This document shows positions 1 to 8,752 of a DNA stretch of 64,000 bases, piece by piece. The position numbers were made by a program, and so were the translations under genes. The stretch comes from UBA4971 sp029551185 (lineage in GTDB: Bacteria; Bacillota; SHA-98; UBA4971), in NCBI GenBank assembly GCA_035593725.1, contig DAOSZN010000002.1:117247-181246 (forward strand). Reading direction: 5' to 3'. The notes under the pieces were generated by a model, which was given only the letters and a program-made list of their open reading frames with translations, had not been told where the DNA came from and ran no database searches. Each line of letters opens with the position of its first letter. Within the stretch, counting starts at the first letter, position 1.

Positions 1-234
1 ATGGGCCGGACTGAAGGATTTGTCAAGGTCATCGCTGATGCCGAAAGTGACGTGATACTTGGTGTTCATATCGTGGGGCCGGGCGCGACTGATCTTATCC
101 CTGAACCTACGGTAGCGGTGCGAACTCAGATGACCGTGCATGAGTTCACAAACACGATACATGCTCATCCTACGCTTGCGGAAGCGTTGGTTGAAGCAGC
201 TCAAGCTGTTCACGGCATGTCAATACATATATAA
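1..234 (+). CDS. lpdA: Dihydrolipoyl dehydrogenase, C-terminal end (partial)
   Basis: This is the last 77 residues of an E3-type flavoprotein disulfide reductase; the rest lies before the window. The fragment opens with GRTEGFVKVI and contains the dimerisation-domain signature HAHPTLAE, whose His and following Glu form the active-site base pair across the dimer in dihydrolipoyl dehydrogenases. E3 reoxidises dihydrolipoamide of 2-oxoacid dehydrogenase or glycine cleavage complexes with NAD+. The upstream partner genes are not visible, so the complex it serves is unknown. The reading frame is open at base 1, so the ATG there is only an internal Met. A hairpin about 150 bases after the stop probably ends the transcript. 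Confidence 0.88.
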   Translation: MGRTEGFVKVIADAESDVILGVHIVGPGATDLIPEPTVAVRTQMTVHEFTNTIHAHPTLAEALVEAAQAVHGMSIHI

Positions 235-727
235 GAAGAACCAAGCCTTCCATTATGGACGCGCCGTCTAAACGGAAGCGGGCGTCTTTCTACCGTCCGG
301 ACTCGGATGCATCGTCAAAAACAGGACGGCGTCCCCGGACTCATATAGCAATCTGCTGTGGATTATTGCGAATTTTGGCTGAGAGGTATATGCCTGAAGG
401 GGTATATACCTCAAATTATTATAGATGTCTTAAGCTGCGCTCTTTTTCATAGAATCAGGCAATGTTCACCTGACCTTATGGTATGCCGGATCAGATATGG
501 CTTTTCTTGAAACCACAAGAGTCAGACACTGCTGAACTGTGCTCTTTGCCTGAAAAAACCCATTGATTGTGATTATTATCTACTTTTGGATGGAAGATTT
601 TGTGTAATACTACGAAGGTTATCCTTAGTAGGTTAGAGAAATCGCAAGTATAAACTAGGCGTACTATGACGTTTTGCTCGAAGCATGAACCTGCAAAAGC
701 TGAGGCGAGTGGAAGGGAGGGCAATCG
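235..727. other. Non-coding gap between lpdA and the Mo-hydroxylase operon
   Basis: No convincing gene was seen in these 493 bases. An open frame on the minus strand (491-724) has no family resemblance. The region holds a 12-bp stem hairpin at 383-412 (listed separately) and an AT-rich stretch from about 560 to 660. It ends with a purine-rich ribosome site (GGAAGGGAGGG) just before the GTG start at 728. The promoter and operator of the downstream catabolic operon, including any PucR site, are expected here, but no promoter match was clear enough to call. Confidence 0.5.
383..412 (+). terminator. Hairpin downstream of lpdA (terminator or operator)
   Basis: Two 12-base arms, GAGGTATATGCC and GGTATATACCTC, flank a six-base loop and pair with a single G-U wobble. 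An A/T-rich stretch follows rather than a clean T run. It could be a weak terminator for the lpdA transcript or a dyad operator for the operon starting at 728. Confidence 0.4.
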
Positions 728-1594
728 GTGCTGTTATCTTTTGATTATGTACGTGCACGAAGCAAGGATGATGCGGTGAACCTTGCTGTTGAGGCAGGCC
801 CCAATGGCAGGTTTCTCGCAGGCGGAACGGACTTATTTGTGCGTATGTATGACAGACAGCTCAGACTTAAGACACTGATAGATGTTAAGGAAATTGAAGG
901 AATTGAAGGCATGGAGTGTCAGAACGGGCAAGGTCTATCTATAGGTGCAGCATCATCTTTAAACATGCTCGTAGGGAATGAGACTATTCGCTCAAGATAT
1001 GGGTTGTTGGCGCAGGCAGCCCATTCTGTAGGATCCCTTCAAGTCAGAAACCGCGCATCAATCGGCGGAAACATATGCAATGCTTCTCCGGCAGCCGATA
1101 CTGCCCCTGCTTTATTGGTGTATGATGCTGAAATTGAAACTTGGGGGCCGAGAAATACGCGGTTGATTCCCATTAGTCAGTTCTTTACAGGTCCGGGAAA
1201 GACTGTCCTGGAGCACGGGGAGTTTGTCTACAAAATTAGGATTCCTGAGCCTGATACAAGGTCATACGGGGTATACCTGAAACTGGGAAGGACCAACTCA
1301 GTTGATTTGTCTATTGTCAGTGTAGCTTGCTTGGCGCTGGCAAGCGGAGAAGTTCGGATTGCCTTAGGAGCGGTAGCGCCGACGCCGATAAGAGTAACGG
1401 AAGCCGAGTCCATATTGTTAAGCAGGAAGGATGAAGAAGCAATAGCCTTTGCTGCGTCGGCAGCAAAGGAAACGGCTGTTCCTATCAGTGATGTCAGAGC
1501 GGGCGAGGAGTATCGTCTTGATATGGTCGAGGTCTTGACTAAGAACGCAATTGAGCAAGCCCTTGCAGGCCTTGCTGCAACCGGGGAGGTATAG
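728..1594 (+). CDS. Mo-hydroxylase FAD-binding subunit (XdhB/CoxM type)
   Basis: This is the medium, FAD-binding subunit of a three-part xanthine dehydrogenase-family molybdenum hydroxylase, passing electrons from the 2Fe-2S subunit to the acceptor. At 288 residues it has the usual length. The two flavin pyrophosphate loops are visible as FLAGGTDL (29-36) and RNRASIGGNICNASPAAD (107-124), and the typical C-terminal domain follows. The GTG start is supported by GGAAGGGAGGG just upstream. The 2Fe-2S gene starts six bases after this stop, so the three subunits are co-transcribed. The substrate cannot be read from this subunit. The nearby uracil-type permease and malonate genes make a pyrimidine plausible; xanthine is the alternative. 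Confidence 0.9.
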   Translation: MLLSFDYVRARSKDDAVNLAVEAGPNGRFLAGGTDLFVRMYDRQLRLKTLIDVKEIEGIEGMECQNGQGLSIGAASSLNMLVGNETIRSRYGLLAQAAHSVGSLQVRNRASIGGNICNASPAADTAPALLVYDAEIETWGPRNTRLIPISQFFTGPGKTVLEHGEFVYKIRIPEPDTRSYGVYLKLGRTNSVDLSIVSVACLALASGEVRIALGAVAPTPIRVTEAESILLSRKDEEAIAFAASAAKETAVPISDVRAGEEYRLDMVEVLTKNAIEQALAGLAATGEV

Positions 1595-1600
1595 TAACCT

Positions 1601-2092
1601 ATGCTTCACAACATAGAGATGACAGTTAACGGTGAGTTAGTCAAGGCAAAGGTGCCCTCTCATATGAGACTTTTGGATTTTCTCCGTGAGGAACTGGACT
1701 TAATCGGCGCAAAAGAGGGATGCGGCAAAGGAGAATGTGGAGCATGCACAGTCTTGGTAGAGGGTAAGGCGGTTAACTCCTGCCTCATGCTGGCAGTGGA
1801 AGCAAGTGGTAAAGAAGTGCTTACTGTCGAGGGTCTCAGCGAAGGGGACTCTCTTGACCCTATACAGCAGAGCATAATCGATAACAGCGCGCTTCAATGC
1901 GGGTACTGTACCCCTGGTATGGTAATGTCAGCCAAGGGTTTGCTTTTGCGAAATCCAAGTCCTACTCGGGATGAGGTTGTTGAAGCTATAAGCGGCAACC
2001 TGTGTAGGTGCACAGGATATGCTCGTGTCGTAGATGCGATAATGCAGGTTGCAGCGAGCTCCAAGTCGCAAGACGAGGGGAGTGAGGGATAG
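1601..2092 (+). CDS. Mo-hydroxylase 2Fe-2S subunit (XdhC/CoxS type)
   Basis: This 163-residue protein is the small iron-sulfur subunit of the molybdenum hydroxylase. The plant-type cluster is held by Cys41, Cys46, Cys49 and Cys61 (in GCGKGECGACTVLVEG and the following NSC). The second cluster is held by Cys100 and Cys103 (QCGYCTPG) and Cys135 and Cys137 (NLCRCTGY). All eight ligands are present, so an intact electron relay from the Mo centre to FAD is expected. Its stop codon shares one base with the GTG start of the large subunit (TAGTG), a typical translational-coupling junction. Confidence 0.93.
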   Translation: MLHNIEMTVNGELVKAKVPSHMRLLDFLREELDLIGAKEGCGKGECGACTVLVEGKAVNSCLMLAVEASGKEVLTVEGLSEGDSLDPIQQSIIDNSALQCGYCTPGMVMSAKGLLLRNPSPTRDEVVEAISGNLCRCTGYARVVDAIMQVAASSKSQDEGSEG

Positions 2093-4440
2093 TGGCGCGC
2101 GAGGACTATATAGGCGTAGGCGTTATACGGAATGATGCTGTGGAGAAGGTGACCGGGGCAGCACGGTATGCAGCGGATCTGAAGTTTTCAGGGATGTTGT
2201 ACGCGAAACTGTTGAGAAGCGAGCATGCGCATGCTCGCATTCGGCGTATCGATACAACGAAAGCACAAAATGTGCCTGGGGTAAAGGCTGTTGTCACAGG
2301 TAAGGATTTCCCAAACAGGATGGGACTTTACCTGAAAGATCGTACCCCTTATGCCATTGATAAGGTGCGCTATTACGGAGAACCTGTGGCAGGCATTGCG
2401 GCTGAGTCCTTGGAGATTGCTGAAGAAGCCTTGAAATTCATAGAGGTGGAATATGAAGAGCTTCCTCCGGTACTTGATCTTCGGGAAGCAATAAAGCCCG
2501 GTGCTCCCCTTGTGCATCCTGATCTCCATACATATGAAATTGGACCTGCTTTCTTCCCCATACCTCATACAAATATCAGCAACCACTTCAGAATACGCAA
2601 AGGAGATGTGGAAAAGGGTTTTGCTGAGGCTGACCTGATATTTGAAGATGAGTATTATGTGCCTCACATTCAGCATTCGCCGATTGAACCTCATGCAGCG
2701 ATAGCTCTGTATGACCGTCAAGGTAAGTTGACCATATGGGCATGTTCGCAGTCACCCTTTGCAATGCGGAACATTCTTGCCAACAGCCTAAACTGGCCTA
2801 TGAACAGGGTGCGGGTCATCGCACCGTATGTGGGTGGGGGTTTCGGAGGCAAGGCGGGACTCAATGTTGAAGCGACTCTGGTACCTCTTGCGCTGAAGTG
2901 CAGGAATTCCCCGATTAAGTTGGTCTGTACTAGAGAAGAAGAATTCAGAGATACTTTTGTCAGACAGGGTATGTTATGCCGTCTTAAGACAGGAGTTAAG
3001 GCAAACGGCAGGATTATCGCCCAGGAATTTGAGATGTATTGGGATGGCGGCGCATTTACCGAGTATGGCGTGAATGTGACAAGAGCTGCAGGATATAGCT
3101 CATCCGGTGTGTATGATATCCCTAATATGAAGACAGATTCATATTGCGTGTACACCAACAAGCCTGTCGGAGGCCCGTTGCGTGGTTTCGGCCATAGCGA
3201 AAATCACTGGGCGATGGAACAACAGATAGACCAGATTGCTCATAAAATGGGGATCGACCCGGTGGAGTTTCGTAGGATTAATTTGCAGAGGGACGGCTCC
3301 AGAAATGCTACAGGACAAGTGCTTAGCAACCCCGGTATAGGACAGTGCCTTGAGAGGACTGCTGAACTCATCGGTTGGGAAGAGGTGAGCGGGCCCGGAG
3401 TTATTGAACCCGGTGTGAAGAAAGTCCGGGCAAAAGGAATTGCGTGTATGACCAAGGCGCCTGCCATGCCTAATGATGCAGCGTCCTCAGCTGTTGTGAA
3501 GCTGAACGATGATGGGACGGTCTCTCTGAGCATTGGCGCTCAAGAACTGGGACAAGGTGCATTTACCGTTCTGGCTCAGATACTTGCGCATGAGCTTGGG
3601 GTTCGTTACGAGGATATCAAAATACAACCTATTGACACTGATTATAGTGCATATGAGTGGCAGACTGTAGCCAGCAGAATTACTTACTCATGTGGCAGGG
3701 CGGTTAAGGCTGCTGCCAAGGATGCCAGGCGTCAGGTTTTGGCACATGGGGCCCGGTATTTCGGTGTTCCTGTTGAAGACATAGAAATTGCGGAAAGCCG
3801 GGTCTTTGTAAAGAGTAAACCTGATAGATCAGTCCCCATAGGCACGTTTTCACTGGGCGTCACTCTGCCGGATTTCAGCGGTTACGGAGGTCCTGTAATA
3901 GGAAGAGGGACGTTTATTCCGGAAGGAATTACTGCTATGAATGAGGAAACCGGCCAGAGCGAAAAACCGGTAGCTAACTGGACTTATGGAACTCAAGCCG
4001 TGGAAATTGAGCTTGACGTCGAGACAGGGAAGATACGCGTTCTGAAAGTTGCTGCAGTGTATGACGCAGGGCGAGTCATCAATCCGGTTACTGCCGCAAC
4101 TCAAGTGGAAGGGGGTGTGGTGCAAGGGATAAGTATCGGCTTGCTTGAAGAGATGAAATTCAACGAGGAAGGAAAGCTCTTGAATCCGTCATACGTTGAT
4201 TATAAAATCTTAACTGCAGCCGATATGCCTGATGAATTACTCATTAGTTTTGTAGAGGTTCCTCAGGAAGACGGGCCGTACGGAGCGAGAGGAATAGGAG
4301 AGCATGTCATGGTGCCGACGCCTCCGGCTATTGCTAACGCATTGTACAATGCCGCAGGCATAAGGATGAAGACGTTACCCATGACATCAGAGAAGGTGTA
4401 TTGGGCGCTCAAAGAGAGATTAAGTGCGTCTGTTCGCTAG
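2092..4440 (+). CDS. Mo-hydroxylase molybdopterin-binding large subunit
   Basis: This 782-residue catalytic subunit belongs to the xanthine dehydrogenase/aldehyde oxidase family and hydroxylates a heterocycle with water-derived oxygen. Visible cofactor motifs include YVGGGFGGKAG near residue 246, LRGFGHSENHW near 364, and GPYGARGIGE near 730-736, whose final Glu is the catalytic base of the family. It lacks the CO dehydrogenase active-site loop, so it is not a CO dehydrogenase. The motif after RGFG (HSE) differs from the GPQ of classical xanthine dehydrogenases, so substrate assignment from xanthine homology is unsafe. By context I favour uracil to barbiturate, as inference. The GTG start overlaps the previous stop by one base. 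Confidence 0.9.
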   Translation: MAREDYIGVGVIRNDAVEKVTGAARYAADLKFSGMLYAKLLRSEHAHARIRRIDTTKAQNVPGVKAVVTGKDFPNRMGLYLKDRTPYAIDKVRYYGEPVAGIAAESLEIAEEALKFIEVEYEELPPVLDLREAIKPGAPLVHPDLHTYEIGPAFFPIPHTNISNHFRIRKGDVEKGFAEADLIFEDEYYVPHIQHSPIEPHAAIALYDRQGKLTIWACSQSPFAMRNILANSLNWPMNRVRVIAPYVGGGFGGKAGLNVEATLVPLALKCRNSPIKLVCTREEEFRDTFVRQGMLCRLKTGVKANGRIIAQEFEMYWDGGAFTEYGVNVTRAAGYSSSGVYDIPNMKTDSYCVYTNKPVGGPLRGFGHSENHWAMEQQIDQIAHKMGIDPVEFRRINLQRDGSRNATGQVLSNPGIGQCLERTAELIGWEEVSGPGVIEPGVKKVRAKGIACMTKAPAMPNDAASSAVVKLNDDGTVSLSIGAQELGQGAFTVLAQILAHELGVRYEDIKIQPIDTDYSAYEWQTVASRITYSCGRAVKAAAKDARRQVLAHGARYFGVPVEDIEIAESRVFVKSKPDRSVPIGTFSLGVTLPDFSGYGGPVIGRGTFIPEGITAMNEETGQSEKPVANWTYGTQAVEIELDVETGKIRVLKVAAVYDAGRVINPVTAATQVEGGVVQGISIGLLEEMKFNEEGKLLNPSYVDYKILTAADMPDELLISFVEVPQEDGPYGARGIGEHVMVPTPPAIANALYNAAGIRMKTLPMTSEKVYWALKERLSASVR

Positions 4441-4494
4441 CTATATCTCCGATGGTTGAGTTAACAGCGAAAGCGCACGAAGGGAGGAAAAGTA

Positions 4495-5733
4495 ATGGCT
4501 AGTACTAAGCCAACTGTTGAGACTCAAATCATGGGGCCAATTAAACCTGGAGACTATCTACCTACACACCAATTGCTCGTACTTGGTCTCCAGCATGCGT
4601 TCACTATGTTTGGCGCCACAGTTCTTGTTCCACTCCTAACCGGCCTTGATGTTAGTGTAGCTTTGTTCACAGCAGGAATCGGCACCCTATGGTTTCATTT
4701 CGTTACAAAAGGAAGGGTTCCGGTATTTTTAGGTTCATCCTTTGCGTTTATTGCGCCGGTGGCGCTGGTGGTGGCAGAAAAGGGGATTCCTGCAGCTCAG
4801 GGAGGAATTATTGTAGCCGGCTTGCTCTATGTTGTTTTCGCAATTCTCATTCATTTTCTCGGCCCTGAGTTTATGCAGCGAATACTTCCGCCTGTGGTTA
4901 CAGGGCCTATCATTATGGTAATAGGGCTCAACCTCGCCCCTGTGGCAATCGGAAGCGCCAGCCAGAACTGGCCGATAGCACTAATTGTTCTTGCTACAGT
5001 AGCTATTGTCAACCTGTATGTGAAGGGATTTCTCAGACTGTTACCGGTTATTTCAGGGATTATTGTGGGCTACGTCATTTGTCTTATTACAGGTAACGTA
5101 GATGCTACCCCCGTGGTGCAAGCAGCATGGATAGGAATGCCCAAATTTACATTCCCTGTCTTTGACGCTGCAGCTATCGGAATTATAGCCCCTGCAGCCA
5201 TTGCCAGTATGGTGGAACACGTAGGGGATATCCTGGCTGTAGGAGCTACAGTTGAAGATGACTTCATAGAGGATCCCGGTCTGACAAGGACACTGCTGGG
5301 AGACGGTATTGCCACATCACTTGCAGGTCTGTTCGGCGGGCCGGCCAATACTACCTACTCAGAGAACACAGGCGTCTTGGCCTTGACGAAAGTGTGGAAG
5401 CCTGAGGTAATGAGGATAGCAGCAGTCATTGCCATCCTACTGGCATTTGTGGGGAAGCTTGGCGCGGCCATCAGAACGATTCCCGATCCTGTTATCGGAG
5501 GAATCTCCATTGTGTTGTTTGGTATGATTGCAGCTATCGGTGTCAGGACCATGGTAGAAAATAAGGTTGATTTGACGGATTCCAGAAACCTATTTATTGC
5601 CAGTGTAATTCTGGTTGTAGGTATCGGCGGTGCAATGATCACTCTATGGGGCAACGCCCAACTGGGCGGTATGGGTCTTGCAGCGATACTTGGCATAATC
5701 CTCAACCAGATTCTGCCAAGGGCCGAAGAGTAA
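4495..5733 (+). CDS. Uracil-type NCS2 nucleobase permease
   Basis: This 412-residue membrane permease belongs to the nucleobase:cation symporter-2 family. LGLQHAFTMFGATVLVPLL near the N-terminus and LGSSFAF at 79-85 are close to E. coli UraA. The substrate residues match UraA: Glu241 in EHVGD, and Tyr288 and Glu290 in NTTYSEN. Purine-type members (XanQ, PbuX) usually carry Gln-Asn at the last site, so Glu-Asn favours uracil or a related pyrimidine. UraA His245 is Asp here. The ATG has GGGAGG upstream, and a strong hairpin follows the stop. Position right after the Mo hydroxylase suggests it imports that enzyme's substrate. Confidence 0.9.
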   Translation: MASTKPTVETQIMGPIKPGDYLPTHQLLVLGLQHAFTMFGATVLVPLLTGLDVSVALFTAGIGTLWFHFVTKGRVPVFLGSSFAFIAPVALVVAEKGIPAAQGGIIVAGLLYVVFAILIHFLGPEFMQRILPPVVTGPIIMVIGLNLAPVAIGSASQNWPIALIVLATVAIVNLYVKGFLRLLPVISGIIVGYVICLITGNVDATPVVQAAWIGMPKFTFPVFDAAAIGIIAPAAIASMVEHVGDILAVGATVEDDFIEDPGLTRTLLGDGIATSLAGLFGGPANTTYSENTGVLALTKVWKPEVMRIAAVIAILLAFVGKLGAAIRTIPDPVIGGISIVLFGMIAAIGVRTMVENKVDLTDSRNLFIASVILVVGIGGAMITLWGNAQLGGMGLAAILGIILNQILPRAEE

Positions 5734-5792
5734 ACTTAATTCCGTGATTTGTCGATTTGCCCGGATTTTCACCGGTTGTCTCATACTGTGAT

Positions 5793-5828
5793 AGCAAAGA
5801 GGGGCCAAGACGATGGCCCCTCTTTGCT
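5793..5828 (+). terminator. Rho-independent terminator after the permease
   Basis: A perfect 15-bp stem (5793-5807 with 5814-5828) closes a six-base loop, and a short T-rich stretch follows. It separates the hydroxylase-permease operon from the PucR gene. Confidence 0.85.
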
Positions 5829-5948
5829 AACCCTTTTCAAAGGAGTTAATAACACACACGTCGAATTTAGAAGAAGATGGTATAACAAGCAAAACATTGC
5901 AGGCAGCGTTTGATTGCTGACTGCCGGTGGTTCAGGGAGGGGCATAAG

Positions 5949-7658
5949 ATGTTCCATGAAGTTGGAATCACTGTCAGAGAAATTCTTGAGTTGCCTGAGT
6001 TTTCCGGGGTTGTCGTTGCCGGGGGATGTGGCGGCCTGGATAGGGTTGTTACTAATATCAATGTTATGGAAGTCCCTGATATCTTGGACTGGGTACGAGA
6101 AGGGGACATGCTTTTGACAACAGGTTATGCGATAAAAGACAATTTAGACGCTCAAAGAATGCTGCTGCCCACCCTTGCCGGTAAAGGATTGGCAGTACTT
6201 GGTATGAAGCCGAAACGATACATAGATGCAATTCCGCCTCACATGATAGAGGCTGCAAATGAGCTAAACGTGCCTCTTTTGGAGCTTCCTCGTGAAGTCA
6301 ACTTTTCTGACCTAATATCAGCCGTTCTGGCAGAACTTGTTAATCGACAAAGCAGGTTTGTGCAGCTTAGCCTCATTGCTCACAGAAGGTTCATAAACCT
6401 CCTTCTGGAAGGAGGAGGCCTTCAGGAAATATCACGGGCTGCAGCCGATCTTCTTCAGGCAGTCATATCTATTGAGGATTCCCTGAATCTACGAAGAGTA
6501 GTCTCGGGCATGTGTTGGGGCCCTCCCAATGAGGCTTTGATTACCGAGTTACTTGATAGGCCTATGGAGTTTCTTGAACCTGAGACATTCACTGACCGCG
6601 TGGAAGGCACTGTGCTTTGGTTCAAACGCAATCAAGTGGAGACAAATGGTTATAAGGCCGAGATCATTCGTGCACCGGTTACCGCTGCAAATGAGCAGTT
6701 CGGGTCTCTTACAGCAGTGAAGTTCTCCGGGCAATTTGACGTAACAGACTTGTACAGTCTGGAGCGACTATGCCCTCTCATTGCCCTTGACATAATACGT
6801 TGTCATGACTTGACACAGGTGGAGCAGAAATACCGCACAGAATTCCTGGATCAGCTGTTTTCTTCCGACAATCCTGATGAAGAGAGATTCCTCGAGCGCG
6901 CCACGACATTTGGGTGGGATCTGAGACTGGACTATGTGACGATCCTGTTCGATGTTCTGCCGTCAAAGCCAATCAGTGATATCGCTGAGTATGAAAACGC
7001 TTGTCAGATGGTGAAAACCCAGGCTACCACTATTCTTTCGGATTTCTGTCGGAGAAACAACCTGAGACATATTTTAACGAGGCATGCCAGTGGAATTCTG
7101 CTTTTTGTCCATCCTGAGGAAGTCGCACCGGATGATACTGTGTCTTGGGCGAACCGGCTCCTCAAGAAGGCCCGCAGTAATCTCCGAAGATGGACGGTGA
7201 GTTCGGGTATTAGTCGCCGTGTCAGTGGTGTTACGGGTATAAAAAGAGGGTTCAGAGAGGCCAAGGCAGCGCTTGATCTAGGAAAGGTAATTTTCGGTAA
7301 AGGTCAAGACATCCACTATGAAATGCTGGGCATATACGGCCTTCTCTTAGGCCAGGCCGACTTGGATGAACAGAAACGGTTCGCGGATGAGATTGTCGGT
7401 AGCCTCCGAGACTACGATACAGCAAAAGGAGGCGAGCTTCTTCCGACCCTTGAAGTGTACTTTGCAACCAACGGTAATGCCCGGAAGACTGCAAGGCTCA
7501 TGTATGCGCACTACAACACAATTCTCTACAGGCTAAAGAAAATAAAGGAGCTCACCGGGCTTGATCCTAACCATGCTGATCAACGTCTGTCTCTACAGAC
7601 GGCTCTTCGCTTGTCTACGATTTTTGATATGGGACATCATCTGAATCAATCCCTATGA
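5949..7658 (+). CDS. PucR-family transcriptional regulator
   Basis: This 569-residue cytoplasmic regulator has the PucR layout. An N-terminal PucR domain (about 1-125) is followed by a long GGDEF-like middle region. A C-terminal helix-turn-helix contains NGNARKTARLMYAHYNTILY, close to the HTH_30 family. PucR activates purine catabolism in Bacillus subtilis, and relatives sense nucleobase breakdown products. I chose the ATG at 5949 because AGGGAGGGG lies directly upstream; an in-frame ATG at 5910 lacks such a site. It lies alone between the permease terminator and a 180-base AT-rich gap before the carbamoyltransferase-like genes, so it probably controls both flanking operons. Confidence 0.87.
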   Translation: MFHEVGITVREILELPEFSGVVVAGGCGGLDRVVTNINVMEVPDILDWVREGDMLLTTGYAIKDNLDAQRMLLPTLAGKGLAVLGMKPKRYIDAIPPHMIEAANELNVPLLELPREVNFSDLISAVLAELVNRQSRFVQLSLIAHRRFINLLLEGGGLQEISRAAADLLQAVISIEDSLNLRRVVSGMCWGPPNEALITELLDRPMEFLEPETFTDRVEGTVLWFKRNQVETNGYKAEIIRAPVTAANEQFGSLTAVKFSGQFDVTDLYSLERLCPLIALDIIRCHDLTQVEQKYRTEFLDQLFSSDNPDEERFLERATTFGWDLRLDYVTILFDVLPSKPISDIAEYENACQMVKTQATTILSDFCRRNNLRHILTRHASGILLFVHPEEVAPDDTVSWANRLLKKARSNLRRWTVSSGISRRVSGVTGIKRGFREAKAALDLGKVIFGKGQDIHYEMLGIYGLLLGQADLDEQKRFADEIVGSLRDYDTAKGGELLPTLEVYFATNGNARKTARLMYAHYNTILYRLKKIKELTGLDPNHADQRLSLQTALRLSTIFDMGHHLNQSL

Positions 7659-7837
7659 TACAGGTGTCGTGAGAACACTTGGTGATTTGCACAACTCCCA
7701 TGTTTTACTCTCTTATAAGACCTCCTGCCTTCTGGTAGTTTTTAGCAACATTATACTTTATAACATAATAGACTAGCAAACTTTATAGTTATTTCATAAA
7801 GGTTTATTGCTGTAGGATTTGGAATTATGAAACTGAC

Positions 7838-8752
7838 ATGAAGATACACAAAGATCCTTTCTGCCTAACCGTTGTACAACATGGCAGAAGGTTCGATAAG
7901 ATTTTGAAATGCGAAGAGACATATAGGGTGCACAGTGTCTTTGATACCGCGATTAATCTTGTGTCTGGGTCAGAATTTTTAACTATCCTGCCTCTAGGAC
8001 GCAGATGTGGCAAGAACTGCGCTACAGTAGCCGTATCAGAAGGGTTTTCATTTTTCGCTCTTGACATCTCCCCCGGGGATAAAGTCTGTATGTCCCATCC
8101 CTTTAGGCTAAGGCTCGGGGAGAAGACCATTGCGCATTTCAGTTGCAGCAGCGAATGGAGGAGTCCTTTAGAGACCATTGATTGCCTGCCTTCGGTAAGA
8201 AATGAGAATATGGCTGTTCTGGAATCAGCCTTAGCTTTGAGATGCCGGGACTCTGTATTTGGGGAGGCAACAGACCTTAGCCTCTATGGGGCCGGCCTAA
8301 GACACGGCGGGACTTTAGACGATATTAGAAGGACTTTACTTGATAATGACAGAGAAGGACTGGAACAAGCCCTGGCCAAGGTAATCGGGTTGGGGCCCGG
8401 CCTTACTCCAAGTGGTGACGATTTGGTCCTTGGGATCAGTTTGACCAGGGCTGTTTGGGGAAGACCCCGGGAAAGAACAAGTGATATTTGGGAATCCGGT
8501 GTCCGAAAAAACTTGGACAGAACATGCGATCTCAGTGCATTCTTCATCAGAGAAGCTCTGGAAGGGTCAGCTCACGAAGTTGTGGAAAGTGCCTTGGCTT
8601 GCTTACTTACAAGTGAACCTTGTGAAACTGTGGACGCAGTAAACAGTCTGATGTCAGTGGGTGCTTCATCCGGCTGTGATATAGGGCTAGGCATGTATCT
8701 CGCCCTCGACTGGCAAAGGAGGTATGATTGGTGTTCAAAAGGTTGGTCATAA
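7838..8752 (+). CDS. DUF2877 protein, AllH (YlbF)-like carbamoyltransferase subunit
   Basis: This 304-residue protein carries the DUF2877 signature LGPGLTPSGDDLVLG near residues 185-200. In E. coli the DUF2877 protein YlbF (AllH) works with FdrA (AllF) and YlbE (AllG) as the oxamate carbamoyltransferase of anaerobic allantoin breakdown. All three homologues are adjacent here. The enzyme transfers the carbamoyl group of oxalurate to phosphate, yielding carbamoyl phosphate. In this cluster the natural substrate may instead be ureidomalonate, as inference. No strong ribosome site is visible before the ATG, so the start is less certain. The 3' end overlaps the FdrA-like gene by 22 bases. Confidence 0.78.
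   Translation: MKIHKDPFCLTVVQHGRRFDKILKCEETYRVHSVFDTAINLVSGSEFLTILPLGRRCGKNCATVAVSEGFSFFALDISPGDKVCMSHPFRLRLGEKTIAHFSCSSEWRSPLETIDCLPSVRNENMAVLESALALRCRDSVFGEATDLSLYGAGLRHGGTLDDIRRTLLDNDREGLEQALAKVIGLGPGLTPSGDDLVLGISLTRAVWGRPRERTSDIWESGVRKNLDRTCDLSAFFIREALEGSAHEVVESALACLLTSEPCETVDAVNSLMSVGASSGCDIGLGMYLALDWQRRYDWCSKGWS

Noticed and set aside
1..234. lpdA as the E3 of the branched-chain operon
   Set aside because: It is about 50 kb away and the branched-chain operon uses a ferredoxin oxidoreductase that needs no E3.
491..724. 77-codon open frame on the minus strand before the hydroxylase operon
   Set aside because: No family likeness, no ribosome site at its start, and it lies over the expected promoter of the operon.
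2188..2721. 177-codon open frame antisense to the Mo-hydroxylase large subunit
   Set aside because: Composition is that of a reversed coding strand, and the sense gene has clear cofactor motifs.
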